Notes: a model not told the origin generated them from the letters alone. DNA of 64,000 nucleotides from Streptomyces sp. MST-110588 (GCF_022695595.1 NZ_CP074380.1:3546001-3610000), one strand, 5' to 3'. Shown: positions 48,697 to 57,618, counted from the stretch's first letter. Numbers and translations are program-made.

Positions 48697-49590
48697 GTGG
48701 ACTGGGTCGAGCGCACCGCACAGCTGAGGCAGTGGACGAGGGGTGGGGCACGGGCTCCGCACAAGCCGTTGCTGTTCCTGTACGCGCTCAGCCGGTTTCA
48801 GCAGAACGCCGAGGGCGAGCTGCGGTACAGCGCGGTGGAAGAGGATCTGCGGAGGCTGCTCACCGAGTACGGGCCGGGTAACCGGACGACGCCCGCCTAC
48901 CCCTTCCACCACCTGGTGAGTGACGGGGTGTGGGAGGTGCGCACCGAGCGCGGGCCGGGCAGCCCCGGGACCGGGGTCAGGGAGCTGCGGGAGACCGGGG
49001 CCGCCGGGCGGCTGACGCCGGAACTGCGGGCGGCGTTGCGGCGGGAGCCGTCCCTGCTCGGCCGGATGACGCGGGTGCTGCTCGACCTGAACTTCCCGCC
49101 CTCCCTCCACAGCGAGCTGTGCGAAGCCGTCGGCCTTGAGCTGGAGGAGGCCGAAACCGGACAGCTCTCGGCCGCGCGCAGGCAACGGGACCGGCGGATG
49201 CGGGAGATGGTTCTGACGGCCTACGAGTACCAGTGCGCTTTCTGCGGGTACGACGGCAGGATCGGCGCGGTGCCGGTCGGGCTGGAAGCCGCCCACGTGC
49301 GCTGGTGGGCGTTCGACGGACCGGACGACGTCGACAACGGGCTGTGCCTGTGCTCGCTGCACCACAAGCTCTTCGACAAGGGCGTACTCGGTCTCGATGA
49401 CAACCATCGCATCCTGGTCTCGCAAAGCTTCGTCGGCCGCAGCACCGCCGCCCGCGAGCACGTCATCACGTTGGCCGGCCGTCCGGTCATAGGCCCCCAG
49501 CCGGGCGCTCGCCCCATCGCCGCCACCTACCGCTCCTGGCACACCAGCCAGGTCTTCCACGGCAGCCCACGTCCCGCCACGACCACCTGA
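48697..49590 (+). CDS. phosphorothioate-DNA-type restriction endonuclease (ScoMcrA-like, HNH)
   Basis: 297 aa from GTG 48697. N-terminal sulfur-binding-domain signature: RQWTRGGARAPHKPLLFLYA, then AYPFHHLVSDGVWEVRTERG, and RLTPELRAALRREPSLLGRM. C-terminal HNH: CAFCGYDGRIGAVPVGLEAA, HVRWWAFDGPDDVDNGLCLC, SLHHKLFDKGVLGLDD (catalytic His in AAHVRW; zinc Cys pairs). Relatives such as ScoMcrA bind phosphorothioate-modified DNA and cut beside it, so cells with Dnd modification cannot coexist. Identification by domain pattern from memory; likely a defence gene retained in a decayed island. Confidence 0.82.
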   Translation: MDWVERTAQLRQWTRGGARAPHKPLLFLYALSRFQQNAEGELRYSAVEEDLRRLLTEYGPGNRTTPAYPFHHLVSDGVWEVRTERGPGSPGTGVRELRETGAAGRLTPELRAALRREPSLLGRMTRVLLDLNFPPSLHSELCEAVGLELEEAETGQLSAARRQRDRRMREMVLTAYEYQCAFCGYDGRIGAVPVGLEAAHVRWWAFDGPDDVDNGLCLCSLHHKLFDKGVLGLDDNHRILVSQSFVGRSTAAREHVITLAGRPVIGPQPGARPIAATYRSWHTSQVFHGSPRPATTT

Positions 49591-49656
49591 TCGCTGTTCC
49601 GGCGGTCACGGAAATGCGCGGGTAAGCAGCGCGGTACCAAGAGGATGGTCTCTTGT

Positions 49657-49935
49657 ATGGCGACAAAGAAGGTAACGGTGACGATTCCCGAGGATCTCCT
49701 GGACGAGATCCGCGCGAAGGCGGCGGAGCGGGGCCTGTCGGCGTACGTCGCCGAGGCGCTGCGCTCCCAGCGCGACCGGGACCGGCTGCGGGAACTGGCC
49801 GACTGGCTGCAGGAGGAGCATGGTCCGCTCGCCGAGGACGAACGCGCCGCAGCGTTGGGAGAACTGGAGGAGCTCGACGCCGAGCACGAGCGCCGCCGCG
49901 CCGCCGGAACGCGCAGCAGCGGAGAGGCCGCGTGA
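49657..49935 (+). CDS. ribbon-helix-helix antitoxin
   Basis: 92 aa from ATG 49657 (MATKKVTVTIPEDLLDEIRA). RHH/CopG DNA-binding N-terminus (strand VTVTIP, helices LLDEIRAKAAERG, LSAYVAEALRSQ), then an acidic toxin-neutralising tail (RDRDRLRELADWLQEEHGPL, EDERAAALGELEELDAEHER). Stop overlaps the GTG of the following PIN relic. Antitoxin of a VapBC-like pair; intact although its toxin is broken. Confidence 0.8.
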   Translation: MATKKVTVTIPEDLLDEIRAKAAERGLSAYVAEALRSQRDRDRLRELADWLQEEHGPLAEDERAAALGELEELDAEHERRRAAGTRSSGEAA

Positions 49936-50290
49936 GGAAGCAAGCCGGTGAACGAGGGCAACGGCCACTGCGCGTCTTCGTACGCGACCGCGAAGCCCTG
50001 TCCCTGGCCGTGCGCGGCGGCCGGAAGGTGATCGCGTGGCTCGACCTCGCGGCCGGAGGGGAAGCCGGGGTTGGTGACGTCTCCGATGACGCTGGTCGAG
50101 GCGTACGACGGTAGAACCACCGAGCAGCGCTGGGACTGGGTGCTCTCCCGAATCAAGGGCGCGGACATCGGCAAGGACGAGGCACGCCAGGCACGCCGCC
50201 TGCCGGCCGAAGTCAAGCTGCACGGCCACACGTACGCGATTGACGCGGTGCTCGCCGTCATCGCGTGGGCGCCGAAGCGGTGCTCCGACT
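49932..50290 (+). pseudogene. PIN-domain toxin relic
   Basis: GTG 49932 overlaps the antitoxin (GTGA). One frame gives VFVRDREALSLAVRGGRKVI-like sequence; another (GTG/ATG 50071) gives TLVEAYDGRTTEQRWDWVLS, RIKGADIGKDEARQARRLPA, KLHGHTYAIDAVLAVIA, typical of the PIN C-terminal half (DG/HGHxYAIDAV). The N-terminal catalytic Asp segment is missing and the frames are split near 50080. Toxin inactive. Confidence 0.65.
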
Positions 50291-50384
50291 GCGGGCCGTG
50301 TTCGGCACCGGCGGCTTCGACGCCTATGGGCACCGACGCCACCACGGCCACCTCGGCCAGGACGGATACGCACTCGCCGCCTGA

Positions 50385-50867
50385 TCAGCCGCCCCCGTCA
50401 GACCTCCCGAGACCCTTCACCATGATCAGACACGGGTTCCCCGGCCACAGGTCGTTCCTCTCCTCCAACGGCAGGAAACCCACAGACCGATAGAACGCCC
50501 GGGTGCCGGCATAGCCACGATCCGGATGCGACGCACCCAACGTCTTCACCTGCAAAAGCCGGCAACCGTCGCGCTCAAGAGCCGACTCGACCGCACCCAC
50601 CAGCGCCCGGCCCACGCCACGCCGATGCCAGGACCGCGCAACAGCCATCAGATGGATCTCAGCCGATTCCGGAAAGTGCTGCTGCAACACCAGCACCCCC
50701 ACAGGCTCCGCACCGACGCGGGCGACCAGCCCCGGCAGACGCCCGGATGCCTCGACATAAGCCGCGTTCGCCTCCGGGATACCGAACCACGTCGGCAGCT
50801 CAGCCAGCAGCCTCGCGGTGACCTCCGCCAGTTCGGCGGAACCGTCCATCCGACAGATCTCGAACAT
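50385..50867 (-). CDS. GNAT-family N-acetyltransferase
   Basis: 160 aa from ATG 50867 (GAGG 5 nt upstream); GTG 50882 possible. Acetyl-CoA site: EIHLMAVARSWHRRGVGRAL (the R/Q-x-x-G-x-G/A pyrophosphate loop), VGAVESALERDGCRLLQVKT, then GYAGTRAFYRSVGFLPLEER. The substrate is not deducible. Stop at 50385, convergent with the toxin relic. Confidence 0.88.
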   Translation of the reverse strand: MFEICRMDGSAELAEVTARLLAELPTWFGIPEANAAYVEASGRLPGLVARVGAEPVGVLVLQQHFPESAEIHLMAVARSWHRRGVGRALVGAVESALERDGCRLLQVKTLGASHPDRGYAGTRAFYRSVGFLPLEERNDLWPGNPCLIMVKGLGRSDGGG

Positions 50868-51033
50868 CGACACCTCGGCCACACACCGAGCCTGCCACCA
50901 GCTTCAGGAACATCGCATCCCGATTTCCCCGAACTCGGAACCACCGGATCCCTCACGAAAAGCCGCACCCAACCGCATTCACGGTGTCACGCCCGCATGG
51001 CCGAGGTGCCACTACGAAAGCCGGTCGGGCTCA

Positions 51034-51246
51034 TCAAGTGACGGCCTGGGTGATGCTTTGTGTGATCTGGCCTACGACTTTCAGGATTCCTTGGCCTAAG
51101 CCTGTCTGGGCGATGAGTAGGCCGAACACCAGGACGATGGTCACGGTCAGCCACTGGTCGGCGCGGCTTCGGGCCTCCACGTGTCGCCGTATGCGCCAGA
51201 TGATGATGATGGCCAGCAGGACCGCCACGTTGAGCGTCACAATCAC
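51034..51246 (-). CDS. small two-span membrane protein, 70 aa
   Basis: MIVTLNVAVLLAIIIIWRIR is the first span, then a basic loop RRHVEARSRADQW, then LTVTIVLVFGLLIAQTGLGQ the second, ending GILKVVGQITQSITQAVT. Similar in size and topology to Spd-like proteins of Streptomyces conjugative elements, so possibly the last transfer gene of the lost element. Flanked by spacers of ~150 and ~190 bp with no other gene seen. Confidence 0.6.
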   Translation of the reverse strand: MIVTLNVAVLLAIIIIWRIRRHVEARSRADQWLTVTIVLVFGLLIAQTGLGQGILKVVGQITQSITQAVT

Positions 51247-51435
51247 TGGGCCGGTCCTCCCGTCAGGTACGACGCCAGGTCTGTGTGCCGGCTTCCTGTG
51301 TAACCCGGGGCGGGGAGTGGGGTAAGGCGGTTGGCCGGGGATGGCGTCAAAGGTCCTGTGTGAGGCCGGATTTGCCGAGGCGTGGGCAGGGCGCCTACGG
51401 CGAGCGTCTCGTGCGCTGTCCGACGGGGCGGCGGG

Positions 51436-51990
51436 TCACGGTCTGGTCGTGGAGTGCTGTCCGGCCCAGGTGGTGGCGGCCAGTACCTGGTGCGCGATGT
51501 CCAGGACAGTCCGTCCGTCCGTCGCCACGCGCACGGTCTCCGCGGGGGCCTGTCGGTCCAGTAGGCGGGCCTTGCGAGCGCTGTTCTTCAGTTCCTGGTC
51601 CAGCTCTGAGCCGAGTTCCCGGCGCACCAGTCGCTCATGGGTGGTGGCGTCGGAGGCGGTGAGCAGGACCCGTATGATCCGCGCCCCCGGGCCCATGGCG
51701 CGCTCGAACATCCCGGTCGCCTCGGGCAGTACGCTCAAAGTGTTCGTATAGATCAATCGCCGGTAGCCGCGCCGGGCGTAGTTGGCCCATACGGCAGTCA
51801 AGTTGCTTTCTGTGATGTCCCATCGGTGCGGGTCTCCGTCCGGGGCCGGATGCACCTGGCCCATGAAGTCCCCGTCGATGACCGCGTGCGGGACCGACGC
51901 GGCCCGAAGCAGCGCCGACACCTCCCAGCCCACCGTTGTCTTGCCGACTCCGGCCCGGCCTCCGATGAGCAGTATTTCTGCGTGATCCAT
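51436..51990 (-). CDS. P-loop kinase/ATPase (AAA_33-like)
   Basis: 184 aa from ATG 51990 (MDHAEILLIGGRAGVGKTTV). Walker A GGRAGVGKTT; AVIDGDFMGQVHPAPDGDPH as in nucleoside or APS kinases (DGD acceptor loop); TNTLSVLPEATGMFERAMGP; lid region LVRRELGSELDQELKNSARK; and ATDGRTVLDIAHQVL near the C-terminus. Probably a small-molecule kinase; the substrate is unknown. The long upstream frame to 52266 runs through terminator sequence and is not counted. Confidence 0.75.
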   Translation of the reverse strand: MDHAEILLIGGRAGVGKTTVGWEVSALLRAASVPHAVIDGDFMGQVHPAPDGDPHRWDITESNLTAVWANYARRGYRRLIYTNTLSVLPEATGMFERAMGPGARIIRVLLTASDATTHERLVRRELGSELDQELKNSARKARLLDRQAPAETVRVATDGRTVLDIAHQVLAATTWAGQHSTTRP

Positions 51991-52253
51991 GGAGGCAGCC
52001 TGCCAGTTCGCATCCGTCTCAGGCGAGAGAATATGTGGCTGTGCGCGGTTGGTAGCCAGCCGTTCAGGTGGAGATCTTGAACGGTGGTGATCACTGCTGG
52101 TGAATGTCAGGTCGGAGTGCGCGCCTGTGATTGCGGCCTTGATGCGGCATTGTTCGTGAGCCGTCAGTTTTACGTCTTCCGTTACCGGAGTTGCCAGCGA
52201 CGCATCGAGACGCGTTCGACGGCCAGGAATCTTTCGGGTGCGGGACGACGGGC
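51991..52253. other. spacer at the right end of the tRNA-Ser island
   Basis: No gene or RNA recognised; no copy of the tRNA-Ser 3' end could be found by eye. Confidence 0.4.
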
Positions 52254-52287
52254 CGAAGGCCCCCATCGTTTGTGATGGGGGCCTTCG
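52254..52287. terminator. terminator, right copy
   Basis: Differs from 47298-47331 at only two loop-proximal bases. It ends the ligase-KR-ACP gene (minus) and marks the probable right edge of the island. Confidence 0.75.
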
Positions 52288-52304
52288 GGGGTTTTGGGGT
52301 CAGT

Positions 52305-53399
52305 TGGGGGTGGGGTGGGAGTGCGGGCGGAGGGGTGGGAGGTGAGGAGGTGGAGGAGGGTGCGGATGGTGGGTTGGGTGAAGAGGGCCGAGCGGGGGAG
52401 GTCGGTGTTGAAGGCGGCTTCCAGGCGGGTGTGGAGACGGAGGAGCTGGATCGAGCTGAGGCCCAGTTCTTGGGGGCAGTCGTCGGGGGTGACGGGGTGG
52501 TCGGTGAAGTCGGCGATGACTGTGGCGAGGGTGTGGAGTGCCTCGGTGTCCTCGGGGGGCTGAGGGGATTGGGCGGATTGGGTGGGGTGGTGTCGGGGGT
52601 TTGGGCGGGGTGGGTGGTGGGGTGGGTTGAGGGCAGCAGCAGGTTGTGGGGGTGGTCAGGCGGGCTCGGATGTGGGGTGCGGTGGGGTTCAGGCCGATGT
52701 AGTAGGTGCCGGGCGGCTCGGGGAGGAGGAGATGGGTGAGGGCTCGGGCTCGCTCGGGGGCAGGGAGAGGATGCCCCGGCGGATCACGGCCGCCTTGTAG
52801 GGGTTGTCGGCGTTGAGGCCCAGGTCGTCCCACAGGCCCCAGGAGAGGCTCTGGATGTGGGGTCCGGGTGCTTCGGAGCCGGGGAACCGGTTTGCCGCGA
52901 CTGCCAGGGCTTCGGCGAAGGCGTTGGAGGCGGCGTAGGCGGAGCAGCCGGCGAAGGTCATGGAGGAGATCAGGGACGAGAAGATGACCAGTCGGGCGCC
53001 CGGCCGCGCGCGGACGGTGGCCAGGACGTTGAGCAGGCCGCCGACCTTGGCGTTGATCGCTGGGTCCCAGTCGCGGAAGTCCTCTTCGGCCAGGGGGCGG
53101 ACGTGGAAGGAGTCGGCGAGGTGGAAGGCGCCGTCCAGGGGCGCGCCCCATTCGGCTTCCGCTTCGGCGACCGCCTGCTCCAGTGCGGCGGCGTCGCACA
53201 CGTCGACTTGTCGGTGGATGACGTGGTCTGTCGGTGGCTCGGTGGGCGGCCGTCGGCCTACCACCAGGACCTGGGCCCCGTAGCGGTCCACCAGATCGGT
53301 GACCAGTCCGGTGCCGACTCCGCCCGCGCCGCCTGTCACCAGGTAGCGGCTGCCCGGGAGGAGGGCGGGGCAGGCGGCGGGGTCGGTTCTACCGGGTCG
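52305..53399 (-). pseudogene. KR-ACP portion of the acyl-ligase megasynthase, frameshifted
   Basis: Continues the ligase gene in other frames. KR: LLPGSRYLVTGGAGGVGTGL, AFHLADSFHVRPLAEEDF, catalytic LVIFSSLISSMTFAGCSAYA with Ser-Tyr-Asn (ASNAFAEAL), LSWGLWDDLGLN. The frame shifts near 52745 to ALTHLLLPEPPGTYYIGLNP, then again before the ACP at ~52560-52330: LHTLATVIADFTDHPVTPDD, CPQELGLSSIQLLRLHTRLE (GLSS pantetheine Ser), LFTQPTIRTLLHLL. The KR lacks the long structural subdomain of modular PKS KRs, as expected for A-KR-ACP loaders. Three or more indels: real decay or base errors. Confidence 0.7.
52562..52633 (+). repeat. G-run tract in the KR-ACP linker
   Basis: About 72 bp with more than ten GGG runs on the plus strand, encoding a Pro/Thr linker on the minus strand. 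A strong G-quadruplex candidate, coinciding with the frame breaks. Confidence 0.8.
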
Positions 53400-56300
53400 G
53401 TCAGGGCTGTTGAGCCGGTCGAGGTTGTTGAGTCGGTATGACCTGTTGAGTCGGTCGGGGCCAGGGGGGCGAATTCTCGTATGTGGGGGAGGCCGTTTCG
53501 CCAGGCGACCTCGCCGTGCCGGACGGAGCGGTCGGTCAGGGCCGTGAGCAGTGTCTGTGCGTCGGCCTCGGCGCGGTCGCCCTCCAGGTCGATGTGGATG
53601 CCGGTGACCTCGCGGTTCTCGGCGGCCACGGCGGCGGTGATGACGGGGGTTTGCGCTGCCGGGTAGCAGATGTCGCCGTGCGGGGCTCCGGGGATGTGGC
53701 GCAGTCGGCGGCTGACCGTCACCAGGCGGTACGGGCCGGGGCCGGCCAGGAACGTACGGCAGGCCGCGACCAGGTGCGCACCACAGCGGGTGGCGGCGTC
53801 ATGGGCGGCGTCGCGGTCGGCTACCGGGTCGGGGGCGGGAAGGTAGCTCCACAAGTAGCCGAGGGTCGTGGGGTGGATGCCCTCGGCGTCCAGTTCGGCA
53901 CGCAGTCGCTGCCAGTCACCGGGTACGTCGGGGTTCAGGGCGTAGCCGCCGCCGGTACGGGCGAAACGCGGCCCCCGTCGTACGGTGACGATCTGCCCGG
54001 CCAGCCCGTGCGCGGTGAGCGCCGTGCCCAGTCCCAGCTCGTCGGTGAAGAGGAGGGTCGTGGCGCCGGGGGCGGATGATTCGAGAGGCTGGGGCTGGGG
54101 CTGTGCTTCATGCTGCGGCTGTGCCTCATGCTGCGGCTGCGGCTGCGGTTCCAGGGCCGTCCAGTGTGGGCGCAGGACGGTGTCCCGTAGCCGGGCCGTC
54201 TCGATCGCCTCGGCCGTACCGGCGAACTCACCGGCGGCCATCCGGGCGACCAGTGCCGCCCGCTGCACCTTGCCGCTGGTGGTGCGCGGAAAGTCCGCCT
54301 CCGCCACGGGCAGGACATGGGCGGGAACCAGGCGGACGCGTGTGGTGACCGTGGCGCGGATGCGGTCGATCGTCGCCGGGGAGACCGGCGCGGGTGTCCC
54401 GCCCGGTGCGGGGACGTAGAAGATCGCCAGCGCCTCGCTCCCGGTGGCCGGGTCGGGCACCCCGCAGGCCGCGACCAGCCCGGTGGCGACCTCCTCCAGT
54501 GCGCCGACGGCCTCCTCGATTTCGTGGCAGAGGTACTTCTCCCCGTTGATGACCAGCAGTTCCTTGGCCCGCCCGGTGATCACGACCTCGCCGTCGAGCA
54601 GGAAGGCCAGGTCGCCGGTGTCGAACCAGCCGTCGGCGGTGAACGCCTCCGCGTTGGCCTTGGGGTTGTCGAGGTAGCCGGGGGTGACCCGGGGGGAACG
54701 GACCTGGAAGCGGCCGATGACCGCCTCCGGCAGCACCCGGCCGTTCGCGTCGGCGATCCGGACGGCGCAGCCGGGGACGACCGGCCCCATGCTCATGAAC
54801 TCGATGCAGTCGGCGTCGGGCGCTTCCGGCCCGGCCTCCTGGATCCGGCCGTCCAACGACGACTTCAGGACCCGGCGTACGCTGCCGGGCCTGGCGAAGT
54901 ACGAGCAGGTGGCGCCGGTGGCGGTCTCCGCCATGCCCCACATGTGGACGACGGCGGTCTCGTCGATGCCGTACGGCGCCACGGCGCGGAGGAAGTCCCT
55001 GATGACGGCCGGGCTGCACTGCTCACCGGCGTTCAGGACGGTTCGTACGGCCGACAGGTCCCAGGAGCCGGAAGCCGGGGCGGAGGCCGGGCCGGAAGCC
55101 GGGGCGGAGGTTTCCGCGAGCGCGTCGGCCAGCATGCGGTACGCGAAGTTCGCCGACCAGGTGTGGTGCACACCGTACCGTTCGAGCACATCCAGCCAGC
55201 GCAGCGGCTGTTCGACGATGTACGCGGTCGGGGCGTGGATGCCCTCGCAGCCGAGTATCACGTCCCGCAGGAGGTACATCACCACCGGGGCGACGTGGTC
55301 GAAGGGCAGCCAGTTGAAGCTGGTCTCACCGGGCCGTACGAGATCGACCTGGCGGGCCGACAGCGCGTTCCGCACGATCGCCCGGTGCGTGACCTGGATG
55401 ACCTTGGACTTGCCGGTGCTGCCGGAGGACAGTGCGAGCACCGCGACGTCCTCGGGCCGGGCCGGGTGCACGTCGTGGGACTCCGGCGAGCGGCGCAATG
55501 AGGACACGGTCCAGCAGGCCGGTCCCTCCGCCTCGTCGTAGAGCGCGCCCATCCCGGACAGCCCGGCCGCCACGGTCTCGTCGCAGATGACGGGCGGGCG
55601 GCCGAGGTCGCGCCAGGCGTTGACCAGCTTGTCCAGTACGGGGCCGGTACGGTCGAACACAGGCGGCGCGCTGACCGTCACGCAGGGGATGCCGCCCAGC
55701 ACACAGGCCCACACGGCGGGGAAGTAGTCGGCGAGTTGGGAGATCACCAGGATCGCGGGGCTCCCGGCGGCCAGCCCTCGCCGGCGCAGCCCGCCGAGCA
55801 CGCGACGTCCGTCGGCGAGCAGTTCGGGGTAGGTGACGCGGATGTCGTCCTGCCAGGACACGGCCCGGACGCCGAGGTCGGGGAAACGGTCCGGCGACCG
55901 GAGGATCGCCTGGGTGACGGTCGTCGGATCGGATGGCCGGATGTCCGCTTCGGGACCGTGGGAGAGGGCCGGCGGGACCGCTGCTCCGCCGTCGGGTACC
56001 TGTGCGGTGCCGGGTACCTGTGCGGTGCCGGGTGCCTGTGCGGTGTCCGGTGCCTGTGCGGTGACCGGTGTCTGTGCGGTGCCGGGTGCCTGTTCGCCGT
56101 CGGCCGGCCGGGCTTCGGCGGGCTTCCGCGGTGTCTCGTACGGGACCTCGTACGGCATCCCGTACGGGCTCGCACCGGACGTCTCGTGCGGCAGGCTCAG
56201 CAGCGCGTCCAGGTCCGGGCCGCCGTCCGCCAGCCGGGGCACCCGGTGGATCAGCACCGTCTCGACCGGCCCCTGGGTCGCCTCGTCCACCAGCCCACGG

Positions 56301-56464
56301 ACCTGCGCGCGGATCCGGTCCCGGGCCGTCTCCGCGGCGGGTACCAGATAGACGACGGTCCGGTGGTGGCCGTCACGGGAGACCACGACGCAGTCCTGTA
56401 CGCCGGGGAGGTCGGCCAGGGCGAGTTCGAGGTCGCCCAGCCGGTGGGTGATGGTCTGGGTCAT
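53336..56464 (-). CDS. acyl-AMP ligase (FAAL/adenylation) of an A-KR-ACP loading protein
   Basis: 1042 aa in this frame. N-terminal ~95 residues resemble an AMP-ligase C-lobe (ELALADLPGVQDCVVVSRDG). A repeat linker at ~115-165 has six xPGTAQ/xPDTAQ units. Adenylation domain: LALSSGSTGKSKVIQVTHRA, GETSFNWLPFDHVAPVVMYL, VVHMWGMAETATGATCSYFA, WFDTGDLAFLLDGEVVITGR, KELLVINGEKYLCHEIEEAV, PRTTSGKVQRAALVARM. A post-ligase region (~790-1000) is KR-N-lobe-like (RLVTVSRRLRHIPG). The frame ends at 53336 just before the KR proper, almost certainly by an indel near 53390. Would activate an unusual starter acid. Confidence 0.78.
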   Translation of the reverse strand: MTQTITHRLGDLELALADLPGVQDCVVVSRDGHHRTVVYLVPAAETARDRIRAQVRGLVDEATQGPVETVLIHRVPRLADGGPDLDALLSLPHETSGASPYGMPYEVPYETPRKPAEARPADGEQAPGTAQTPVTAQAPDTAQAPGTAQVPGTAQVPDGGAAVPPALSHGPEADIRPSDPTTVTQAILRSPDRFPDLGVRAVSWQDDIRVTYPELLADGRRVLGGLRRRGLAAGSPAILVISQLADYFPAVWACVLGGIPCVTVSAPPVFDRTGPVLDKLVNAWRDLGRPPVICDETVAAGLSGMGALYDEAEGPACWTVSSLRRSPESHDVHPARPEDVAVLALSSGSTGKSKVIQVTHRAIVRNALSARQVDLVRPGETSFNWLPFDHVAPVVMYLLRDVILGCEGIHAPTAYIVEQPLRWLDVLERYGVHHTWSANFAYRMLADALAETSAPASGPASAPASGSWDLSAVRTVLNAGEQCSPAVIRDFLRAVAPYGIDETAVVHMWGMAETATGATCSYFARPGSVRRVLKSSLDGRIQEAGPEAPDADCIEFMSMGPVVPGCAVRIADANGRVLPEAVIGRFQVRSPRVTPGYLDNPKANAEAFTADGWFDTGDLAFLLDGEVVITGRAKELLVINGEKYLCHEIEEAVGALEEVATGLVAACGVPDPATGSEALAIFYVPAPGGTPAPVSPATIDRIRATVTTRVRLVPAHVLPVAEADFPRTTSGKVQRAALVARMAAGEFAGTAEAIETARLRDTVLRPHWTALEPQPQPQHEAQPQHEAQPQPQPLESSAPGATTLLFTDELGLGTALTAHGLAGQIVTVRRGPRFARTGGGYALNPDVPGDWQRLRAELDAEGIHPTTLGYLWSYLPAPDPVADRDAAHDAATRCGAHLVAACRTFLAGPGPYRLVTVSRRLRHIPGAPHGDICYPAAQTPVITAAVAAENREVTGIHIDLEGDRAEADAQTLLTALTDRSVRHGEVAWRNGLPHIREFAPLAPTDSTGHTDSTTSTGSTALTDPVEPTPPPAPPSSRAAATW

Positions 56465-57618
56465 GTCACGTCTCCATCGTCCGTACGGTGTTCCGGGCCG
56501 CCGCCCTCACTGCCATGCGAGCCGTGTGTGCCATGCGAGTCCGGAGCGCCGTGTGCGTCCTGCGCGCCATGCGAGTCCGGAGCGCCGTGTGCGTCCTGCG
56601 CGCCGTGTGCGTCCTGCACGCCTCGCCCGTCCTGCGCGCCGTTCCCGTCCCGGGCACCCCGCCCGAGCCCGAACGCGTGCCGGAAGTCCTCCTCGGCCCA
56701 GTTCTCGCGGAACCGCTCCCACATCGCCTGTCTGCGGTCGGGCGGCATCGTCGGCAGGTCCATGCCGAACACCTCGGCGAGCAGCGTGAAGTAGTCCTCG
56801 GGGGTGTCGATCGCCCGGCTGGTACGCCCGTCCGGCCCGACGGTGCTGAACCGGCAGCCGATGATCTCGTCGTAGCCGTCGGCGCGGTGCCGTTTGACCC
56901 AGCCGAAGCGGAAGAAGACCGACATCTCGCCGTCGGCCATCCGGTCGTAGATCGCCGCGAACTCGCTCTCGTCGGCCGGCTCGGGGGCGAAGTCGACGCC
57001 CTGGCAGGACTCCCGCGGGTCGTAGTCCACCCGCCAGCCCTGTCGGGTGGCGCGCACGGTGTAGGTGAACGCGCCCTGCTCGTAGGTCCCGGGGCGCAGC
57101 GGCAGCGGCCGTACGAAGCCCTCGCCCGACCCGACGTCCAGGATCCAGCGGCCTTCGGGGTTGCCCGATGCCGGCAGCCCGCCGACGGTCAGGACCAGGT
57201 GGGTGCCGTTGGCGCCGACGGGCTGGGGATTGAAGCCGCTCTGCACCCCGGCCGCGTGCACGGTGACGTGGTAGCCCAGCTCCCTGAGCAGCAGGGTGAA
57301 GGCGCCGTTGAGGTGGTAGCAGACGCCGCCGCGGTGCTCGCGGACGATCCGGTCCAGCGCCTCGTGCGGGTCGATGCCGGGCAGGCGGTCGAGTGTTTCG
57401 AAGGGGATACGGGCCACGTGCGCGGCGTGCAGGCGGGCCAGGTGGTCCGCGGACGGGGGTGCCGCGGCCACGCCCAGCCGTTCGAGGTAGTCCGCGGTCC
57501 AGCCGGCACGGTCCATCGGGTCCGTACCGTCGGTCGAGTCGGCGCGGTCCATCGGGTCCGTACGGCCGGTCGAGCCGGCGCCGTCCACCGGGTCCGTACG
57601 GTCTGCGGTCACGGTCAC
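56461..57618 (-). CDS. arylamine N-acetyltransferase-like amide synthase
   Basis: 385 aa. NAT-fold Cys-His-Asp triad: Cys in REHRGGVCYHLNGAFTLLL, His in GANGTHLVLTVGG, Asp in WILDVGSGEGF. The family includes RifF-like enzymes that release polyketides as macrolactams. N-terminal ~35 residues are a repeated TDPMDRA-type linker; the C-terminal ~60 carry AQDAHGAPDSHG repeats, absent from normal NATs (~280 aa). Overlaps the ligase gene (ATGA) and the glycosyltransferase (4 bp), so it is translated with the cluster genes; a biosynthetic role is therefore likelier than detoxification. Confidence 0.85.
   Translation of the reverse strand: MTVTADRTDPVDGAGSTGRTDPMDRADSTDGTDPMDRAGWTADYLERLGVAAAPPSADHLARLHAAHVARIPFETLDRLPGIDPHEALDRIVREHRGGVCYHLNGAFTLLLRELGYHVTVHAAGVQSGFNPQPVGANGTHLVLTVGGLPASGNPEGRWILDVGSGEGFVRPLPLRPGTYEQGAFTYTVRATRQGWRVDYDPRESCQGVDFAPEPADESEFAAIYDRMADGEMSVFFRFGWVKRHRADGYDEIIGCRFSTVGPDGRTSRAIDTPEDYFTLLAEVFGMDLPTMPPDRRQAMWERFRENWAEEDFRHAFGLGRGARDGNGAQDGRGVQDAHGAQDAHGAPDSHGAQDAHGAPDSHGTHGSHGSEGGGPEHRTDDGDVT

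Noticed and set aside
52190..52260. tRNA-Ser 3' att copy
   Set aside because: Searched by eye for the tRNA 3' end sequence (ACGAGTTCGAATCTCGT) and found no match.
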